Below, piece by piece: positions 36,001 through 45,000 of a DNA stretch of 64,000 nt. The notes beneath the pieces are model-generated. The model was given only the letters and a program-made list of their open reading frames with translations. It was not told the DNA's origin and did no database searches. The position numbers and the translations under genes were made by a program. Within the stretch, counting starts at the first letter, position 1. Every line of letters starts with the position of its first letter. Source of the DNA: Alligator mississippiensis (taxonomy: Eukaryota > Chordata > Crocodylia > Alligatoridae); contig NC_081828.1 in NCBI RefSeq assembly GCF_030867095.1, positions 218,395,978 to 218,459,977 on the forward strand. Direction: 5' to 3'.

Positions 36001-39000
36001 ACCCAATAGGCCACAGAAAAGGAAATGTCCTCTTCTCCACAACGTGGATCCCACCCCACTGTGGGTGCTGGATGGTTGGACTGTGGGTGGGACGCCACTG
36101 CTGCCACCCGGGCTGCTCCTGTCCATGGGCCGTGGTGGGAGTCATAGACATATACACAATGAGGGCTGGAAGGGACCTCCGGAGGTCACATCTAGACCAA
36201 CCCCCTGCTCCAAGCAGCACCAGCCCCAACTACATCATCCCAGCCAGGGCTTTGTCAAGCCAGGTCTTCAAAACCTCCAAGGATGGAGACTGCACCACCT
36301 CTCTGGGTAACCTGTTCCAGTGCTTTACTACCCTCATCATGAACAAGTTTTTCCTAATATTCAATCTCAACTTCCCTTGCTGTGACTGGAGCTCATTGCT
36401 CCTTGTCCTGTCATCTGAAGACAGTCCAGGTCCATCCTCCTTTGCACCCCACTTCAGGGAGGTGAAGGCTGCTATTCAATCCCCCTCGGTCTTCCCTTCT
36501 GCAGACTAAATAAGCCCATTTCCCTCAGCCTCTCCTCACCAGTCATGTCTCCCAGCACCCGAATCATTTTCATTGCCCTCCACTGGACTCTCTCCAATGT
36601 GACCACATCCTTTCTGTAGTGGGGGGGCCCACAGCTGGACACAGGACTCCGTGTCCCTGGTCGAGCAGGGGCAACAGCCCCACAGGCCTCCCAGCTCTCC
36701 CAGCCTTGCACTGATGTCGATTTTGTTGCTTTAGTTAAGATCGAAGCTCTTCCAGAGAGTTCCCGTCTCCACGGCCCGGGGAGCTCTGAGAAAGAAGTGC
36801 CGCATTATCCCAGCAAGCCGGCTTCCTGCAGTGTGGAAGGAGACCTGGGGCTGAGGCCAGCGGATGCTGGAGCCTGGCACTCGTACGTGGACGGTGAGTC
36901 CCTGACCCTTGCAGCTGGGTTTAACTCTGTGCTGAGGATGATGCATCAGTTCAAGCGCGTGCAGGTGGACGGCTGTGTTGTGCTGGGCAGCGCTGGGGTC
37001 CAAAGCACACCATGTCCTTCATTTTGCCCTTGGCCAGGCACACGCACACTCACTCCAGCTCCCTGCTTGTACCTCCTTCCCTGCTAGCCTCTAGAAAGAG
37101 CCCAGATCTTCCTTCTAGAGGGTGAAGGGCAATGAGGTGGTGCAGCAGGGCTCGGGTGTGGAAGGAGCTCCTTCAAAGTGCCCGGGGACCAGGCAGGGGA
37201 GGCGCTGGGGCTCAGCTGCCCCGCTTAGTGCATTATGTGTGGCTGACCTAGTTACGCAGGCTGAAGGCCATCCCGGCCATGTGTCTGTCCGGTGGCTCCC
37301 GAGCATGCCCTTTGGGCAGCCTGTTCCCGTCCGTGCTGGACCACACTCACAGCACATCTCGAACTTAAATTCCTCTGCTGCAGCTCGAGGCCGTTGCTGC
37401 TAGTCCAGTCCCCTACGGCCACAGAGAAAAGCCCATCTCCATCCTCTGCGTCATCACTCTTCGGGGAGTTGCAGACTATTATCAACTCCCCCCCAAGTCT
37501 TCTTTTCTCTTCTCCAGATTAAATAACCCAAGCTCTCGCAGCCTGTCCTCATCAATCTCGCCTCTCGGGCCCCTAATCATCTATGTTGCTCTGAGCTGGA
37601 AGAATAGGTCCGCGTCCTTCGTGAAGCGTGGGGCCCGGGACGGTGGCTCTGCGCTCCCAGCCTGCAGTACAGGGGCCCGGGGCAGCTGCTCTTCCATGTT
37701 TCCCTGTCCTCTGCCTTTCTCTGGTATCAGGCCATCAAAGCAGCAGCTGCTCGCTGCTATCAGCGAGGCATGCCAGTCCGAACAGAGCAGGGAACAAAAG
37801 GTCCTTGCAATGCTCACAGCGGTCGTGCCTTTCTCAGCACCTCCCAAGAGTCTGGATCTGACCCTGCCCTGCTCCGCTCCAGATTGCCTCCGGCTTCCTC
37901 TCTCCAGCTGTTCGGCTCCGCTCTTCTTGGCTCTCCAGCAGGGCTGAGCGCATGTCCTTAGGATACACGGGATAGATGCTGCCATGGGCAGACCTACGAT
38001 TTGCAAAGGGGGGCATCCCACATAGCTCAGCACATATTTTTGTCCAGGTACAAAGGAACTAGAAGCTTTGCTAATAGGCTGGGGGCCTAGGGAGGGATTT
38101 TCCAGTTTAAGATTGAAGCAAAAACCAATGTTGCAATGAGTTAAAAACTGCCTGCAGGGCTGAGAAAGGGGAGCTACCAGGAGCAACAAACAGATGGCAA
38201 CTTTGCAAAGCGAAGGCTAGCTTGATTAGCAGACTATCAAGACCATGTGCGTTGCTCCAAAGGGCGTATTCCCCCTCCTGTAACGGCAGTGCAGGTGTCT
38301 CCTGTTAGGTAGGCTGGAGGACACTCATCCCCGTGTCTTCTGGCCCCGTCCCCAGTGGTGGCAGAGTCTCATTTCCCTTCCTCGCATGGCTGGAGAGCAG
38401 GCCGGCGAGGCTGGGGTACTTCAGGGGGCCTGGCGAGATGCAAGGGAAGCTCAGAGGTGCAAGGCGGGGGCTGACTCATCTCTGGCTAAAGCAGGAGCAG
38501 CCACGGAGGACACGCCACCGCTCCGGGGCCTGGAGAACTGCCTCAAGGACATCCCTGTGCCTCGGCCCAGATGTCCCAATGCAGCAGCTGGCCCCTTACG
38601 AGCCAGCCTGGCCCAGGCGGACGTGGAGCAGCGGAGGGCAGCGCCGTGGCCCTGGGGAGCGAGTGCAGGAGGTAGGATGGGGGGATGGATGGGCATTGGG
38701 GATGCGGATGTGTTTGTGGGGGAGACCGGGGCTGAGGGGAGCAGGGAGGGATGGGGCGAGAGGCCTGGGGGACCTTAGTGCCCCCTATTTAATTTTGCAA
38801 TTTAATCTTGCAACTATTTAATAATGCAACTCCCCCAGCCCAGGCGGCCTCTCCCATCACCTGGGCTCCTCCCTGTGCCCTGGAGATGCACCGGCTTGGC
38901 CCTGACGCTGGGGGCTCTGGCCTTGCTCCCCCAGCAGCAGGGGATGAGTGTCCCCTGCTCCGCGGCCTGATAAGCAGCTGGACGGAGGTGCCTGTCTGCG

Positions 39001-42000
39001 GACCCAGCACCTCCAGCACCGCCTCCGCCGGCAGCACCGAGACGGAGCCCGACCCACGGAGCCCCGGGATCGGCATGTGGAGTCGGTGCCACAACGGTGA
39101 GCCAGAGCCAGGGTGGTGCAGCAGTCTCCTGCCATCCCTTCACACCGGTCGCTGTGTCCCGTGGCACGTGGCCACCTCTTCTCCCTCCACAGGCGCCAGC
39201 CCCCAGAGCTCCCCTCTGCAGGGGCTGCAGAACTGCCTGAGGGACCTCGCCGCCCCCGCGGGCTGCACCGCCAGCCCCCCGGCTGCGAACGGGCCTGCCG
39301 GCCGTGGGGTGCAGAGGAAGCCGAAGCCCTGGCTGTGCACGCTGGATGCTGCAGGTAGGAGGAGAGCAGGGGCTGCGCCTTCTCTGCATCCTTATCCTGT
39401 CTCAGGCTCCCTTGGTGGCTCTGCTCGGGGCTGCTGTAGGGACCAGGGGGGTCACAGGAGCGTGTTAACGAATGGGGCTCGGGTAGGACAGGGGGGCATC
39501 CGCTCCTCCTGCACCTGCCCCAGGGACTAGGGGCCAACGGGGCTGCACGGAAGGGGAAAAGTGGTGCATCTGCAGGGGCGGGGGTGGATGGAGCCTCTCC
39601 TGCCCCCGAGCCCAGGCTGGTTTTGTGCATCTTGTTTTACCGCAGACGCAGCCCCCAAGCACTCCCCCCTGCATGGCCTGGAAAACTGCCTCAGGGACCT
39701 TGTGAGCGAGGGACGGTCTGGCTCCAGCAACGGTGACGTGCCGAAGCCCGAGATGTGGGCTCCGCAGGAAGGTAAGGCCGAGGGGGTGTGCCATCGCACA
39801 CCCAGGTGCAGAGGGTGGGGTGACCCCGAATAGCAGGCCCAGCCTGGCTGCAATAGGAAGCTTATAAGGGGTAGGATGGCCCTAAGACCTCCCTGCATTA
39901 TTCAGTGTCCGGTTCCACGGCTCTGATTTCTGGAGGGCTTGGGGAGACCCTGAAGGATGCTCTGGAGCTAGAGCCGCAGCAGCAGCACGTGGTCCGCTTG
40001 GAAGTGCGCATGTCGCAGCGCTGCAGAGAGCGGACCAGGAGAGGCTGAGATCACTAGGAACATTTAGCTCGGAGACAAAGCAATTAAGCGGGGACATGAC
40101 AGCAGTCCTCAAGTACCGGACTGGCTGCCTTAGAGAAGAGGGGGAACAACCACTCTCCCTTGCTGCAGAGAGCCGGACCCGTAGCAATGGCTGCAAATAG
40201 CAGCAGTGTGCATTTAGCTTAGATCTTCCTTGCTGCCAGGGGAGCAGTGGGATCTCTTGCCCTGGAGGTTTCCCCGAGGAGGCTGGAGAAGCCCGGCTGG
40301 GGATGGTTTGGGAGCAGCATCCTGCATCCATGCAGGGCTTGGACCAGGCGAGCTGCGAGGTCCCTCCCAGCCCTGTGGCTCTAGGGAGCGCAGGGACCCG
40401 GTCTGACTCCACTGGGCGCCCAGAGTGGTGCCAGCCATGAGGCCCAGACCCCATCGTGTTTTGCATTCATTGCAGCCTCGGGCAGCGTGTGCACTCGCAG
40501 CACATGGAGCTGTTTGGGGGAGACACCTGTGAGCAACTTGGGACACGCGGACCCTCCGGCCAGCCGCTGGTGCTGCGGGGCAGGGGGCCGGAGGGGTGGG
40601 CACAGCCAGCCCTGCCCCTGCAGCCTCCCCCTTCATGTCTCTGTTGCAGAGATCGGGTACGAGATGGCAGCTGGCAGCCCCTGCCCTGGCCCAGAGGGAC
40701 CTCCCACCGCCAGCCCCGCACGCCGTGAGGCACCATCCAGCCCTGCGCAGGGGGAAGAGGATACCTCCACGAGGGGCACAGTGGCTCGGGGTGAGTGGGG
40801 CTGGCCAGCCCTCGTCTCCCAGCATGAGGGAACCTCCCATGAATCCCGTTCCCACCGCCCCAGTGGGAGCTGCCACACAGCAGCCTCTGACCTGGTTCCA
40901 GCAACCCTGGGAGCACGACGGCCCCGCAGAGCCCTCTCCCTGCATCCCCCGCTGCCCACACCAGCCACGGGACATGCACCCCTGAGCTGGGGAGCGACCA
41001 GCCTTGCCTGGTAGCAGCAAGCTTTGGAGCTGGTTTGTGTTTTGCTTAAAACAGAGGCAGCCGCAAGCAATGGCCCGAAGAGCTGGGTGGAGGACAGTGC
41101 TGTGCACAGCCCCCATTGCTCCAGCACGGAGGACCAGGAGCTGAGAAGGTTGGAGCTGGGAGCCGGGAGATGCTGCAGAGGAGGTGAGAGGAGGGGCTGG
41201 CTGCTGGAGGAGCCGGCTCCAGGCACCCAAGTGCAAGGCAGAGCAAGTGCTCAGGAGGGGCTTGGTGTCCGCACAGGGCACTAAAGGCCAAGGGGAGCTG
41301 CTGGCGCTCAGCCTGGGTGTAATTGGGGATGGGCAAGAGTCAGGGCATAAACTGTGGGGGTAGAGGGGTGAGGCGCAGCTGGCCTTGGCACTTGCAGAGC
41401 TTCCCTTAGCCACAGGCATCGTAACATCAGAGCTGCCACGTACTGGGTCAGACCCCAGTCTCCTGTGTCACACGCGGGCAGAGAGCGGAGGCTGGAAGGG
41501 AGAGTGACCTGGGCACGATCAGGGTTTCCCCCTCTTCCTCTCTCCCTTGCAGCCTTCAGCATTGAAGGTCCAGCAACTTGTGACGTAGAGGCTGTGCCCC
41601 CCACACCCGTGCTTAAATAGCTACCGATGCCCCTTTCCTCTAAAACGTGTCCAGTCCCTTTGTGAATCTGGCTGGACGCTCAGCTTCCAGCACATCTGGT
41701 GGAGATGAGTCCCCACTTGAAAGCGGTGCTGGGCGACCAAGAACTGCCTTGTGTTCATTTTAAACTGACGGCCTGATCCTTTAATTTTGTGCCCCCCTCC
41801 ATTCTTGTCTGGTGAGAGGCAGTCAGTAATAAATCCCTAGTGACTTTCTCTTCACCACTGAATACTTTGTAAACCCTTTTCTTGTCCTCCTGCCAGGCAC
41901 CTCTTACCTAAACTGACCAGCTCTGGCCTCGTTAGTCTCTTCTCCTAGGGAAGCCCCTCCATAGCCCTTGTCGTCCTTGCAGCCCTTTTCTGCACCTTCT

Positions 42001-45000
42001 TTAGCTCATCTCTCTCCTTTCTGAGGTGCGGGGACCAGAGCTGGGCACAGCGTTCAAGATGTGGATGCACCGTGGATTTACAAGGGGGCATGATGATACT
42101 TTCAGCATTTGCTCAAGCACAAGACTTAGCCTGGGGCATTAGAGGGGGGGTCTCAGGGATGACACATGGGATCTCTAGGGCTAGAAACTGGCCTGGGTGT
42201 TGTGGGGCTAGCAGAGGAAGGGGGGAAGCACCAGGGAGCCCTGGCATGCTGGGATGGAGCCGGGAGCCAAAGGTGGGGAGGTCCAGGACAAGATGGAGCA
42301 TGACCCCTCTCCTGGCCACGTGTAGATGATGGAGCAGTGATAGTCTTTGTCTCCGCAGAAGCGACGAGGGAGACCTCCCCACTCCATAGCTTGCTGGGCT
42401 GTCTCAAGGAGATCCGCACCGCGGGGCCATCTCCCTCCCACGCACCAGACAGCAGCTCATCTGCTCACGGCACCCGGTGCAACAGGGCCCAGGAGAGAAT
42501 GGGCAGCAGGGCCGGGACCCCGTCTGGCGAGGGTGAGCGGCTCTGATGCAGCTCAGGCTTTGGGATTGCCAGGAGAGTGGAGAGGCTGTGCCTCCGTGCC
42601 TGCACCAGGGACACGCTCCAGGCAGCACGCTGGCTGTCGGTGTGGGCCGGAGCCATAGGCAGGATGGGTGCGTGGGGTACATGCTGTAGGGATGCATGTG
42701 CCCTCAGCGGAGAGGAAGGTGGAAAAATGTGTGCAACCAAAGCAGGTTACAGCCCGAGGGAAGTGCTGGGTCTCCCCGAGCAGCCAGTTGCACCCTGTGC
42801 TCTGCTCCGAATCACAGGATCCTAGACACCGGGGGCTGGAAGGGACCGCAGGAGGGCACATCTAGTCCGACCCCCTGCTCCAAGCAGGACCAGCCCCAAC
42901 TACATCATCCCAGCCAGGGCTTTATTTATTGAGGTCTTCAAAAACCTCCAAGGATGGAGAGTCTACAACCTCTCCAAGTAGCCTGTTCCAGAGCTTTACT
43001 CCCCGCCTCATAAGGAAGTTTTTCCTACTATCCAACCTCAACTTCCCGTGCTGCAATGTGAGCCCATTGCTCCTTGTCCTGCCATCTGCCCGCACTGAGA
43101 ACAGTCCAGCTCCGTCCTCTTTGCAACCCCCCTGCAGGGAGATGAAGGCTGCTATTAAGCCCTCCCTTCAGTCTCCTTTTCTCTAGACTAAATCAGCCCA
43201 GTTCTCATAGTCTTTCCTCACAAGTCCTGTCCCACAGCCACCAAACCATTTTGCTGCCCTCTGTTGGACTCTCTCCAATGTGTCCACCTCCTTTCTGTCG
43301 TGGGGGGCCCACAACTGGACACCGGACTCCAGATGTGGCCTCTCCCGTGCTGAATAGAGGGGAAGGATCTGCTGGTAATGCTCCTCCCAGTGCAGCCCAG
43401 GATGCCGGTAGCCTTCTTGGCACCAAGGGCACACTGCTGGTTCATACCCATCTTATTGTCCACGGTCACCCCCAGGTCCTTTTTTGCAGAGCTGCTGCCC
43501 AGCACCTCAGCCCCCAAATTGTACTGATGCATGGGGTTGTTCTGTCCTAAGTGCAGGACTTTGCACTTGTCCTTATTGGACCTCGTGATACTTCTTTTGG
43601 TCCAATCTTCCAATTTGTTGAGAAGGGAGAGGATGCCAGCCCCAGGGGAGAGGCAGCCAGCGCAGAAACACTCATGACCAGAGCAGGAGCGGGAGCAGGG
43701 TTCCCATGTGGACCTGGCCCTCAGAGGATGTGGTTGCAAGTGGGTTTCTTGCCCTGGCGAGACCAGTGTCTGGACAAACAGGCTGAGATTTCCACCCAGG
43801 CTAGAGAAGAGTGGATGCCTTGCTGGCATTGCCCTGGCCAGGGGCTGGCACGGCCTGTCCGGCATGGGTCATCCTTGTCTAATTCTGCCTTGTCATATAT
43901 AATGTTGCCTGTCCCCACCAGAGACATGTCCATGGGGTAACCCCTGAGGATGTGTTCAAGGGAAGTGATTCTTCCCCTGTGTTTTCACTGGGGAGCCCCC
44001 CCCCCTAATGCTGGGCCCTGGATGATTTGGAAAGAATCCAGTTCAGAGTAACAAAAATTATTTGGGGCCTGGGAAGCAAGACTGATGAGGACAGGCTGAA
44101 GGGGTGATTTAGTCAGGAGAAGGGGAGAGTGAGGGGGGATTTGTAGTCTGCAAACCCCTGAAGGGCGGTGACGGAGATGGGCTTTTCTTTGTGGCTGTAG
44201 GGGACAGGACAAGGAGCAACGGCCTCAAGCTGCAGCAGGGGAAACTGAGGCTGGAGATGAGGAGGGACTTTCTGACCCTGAGGGTGGTCCAGCACTGAAA
44301 CAGGCTGCATGGAGCAGCTGTGGAGTCTCCATCCTAGGAAGTTTTCAAGAGCAGTTGGACAGACACTTGGTTGGGATGGTTTTGAGCAGGGGGCTGGATT
44401 AGATGTGATCCCCTGAGGTCCCTTCCAGCTGGATTTTCCTATGACCCTATGAGATTCCCTGCTCCGACCACCCCTACCCGCTCTGAGGGTAACCCAGTAC
44501 GGACGGCCAGGTTTCAGCCTGTGCATTTCCATGTGCCAGAGGACACTGGGCTTTCCCGGGAGCTCCCTGGGAACAGCATTGTTGGGTCCTTGGCAGAACA
44601 TTGCTATGTTTCCCAGTCACCCCCTTTCCCTGCAAAAAAGAGCAAACCTTTGGCCCAGGCAGACACTAGCTATTCAGGTGCCAGGACACCTCCTCCCCTG
44701 GACGCTGCCTTTGGTTGGACAGAAAACAGCGGTGTCCTCTAGACAAATGGTTTCCTGCAGGAATAAGGCTTCTTTGGATCCGGTGATGACTCGGTCGCGT
44801 AGCGCTCACGGGCAGGTGGGGCCTGTCTTTAATGTGGACTTTCTCTGCAGTCCTTCCATCAGAAGTGGGCCCTGCGGACGCCCCTCGCTACAGCGCAGCA
44901 TCCTGTGCCGAGAGACCACCTGGAAATGAAGCCGGTTGCTCTGACGCGCAATGCGGCATGTCTGCCGGCAGCGCTCAGGTCCGCGGGTGTCTCAGGAGAC

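Noticed and set aside
40477-40540. Separate KRBA1 exon after CATTGCAG reading ASGSVCTRSTWSC
   Set aside because: The only nearby donor would end in phase 0 and break the uniform phase-1 chain. It is kept only as a possible 5' extension of exon 22.
40214-41419. Minus-strand open frame of 401 codons
   Set aside because: It lies opposite supported KRBA1 exons 22 and 23 and a CR1 tail, and no domain is seen. It is explained by GC-rich sequence lacking TA-containing stops.
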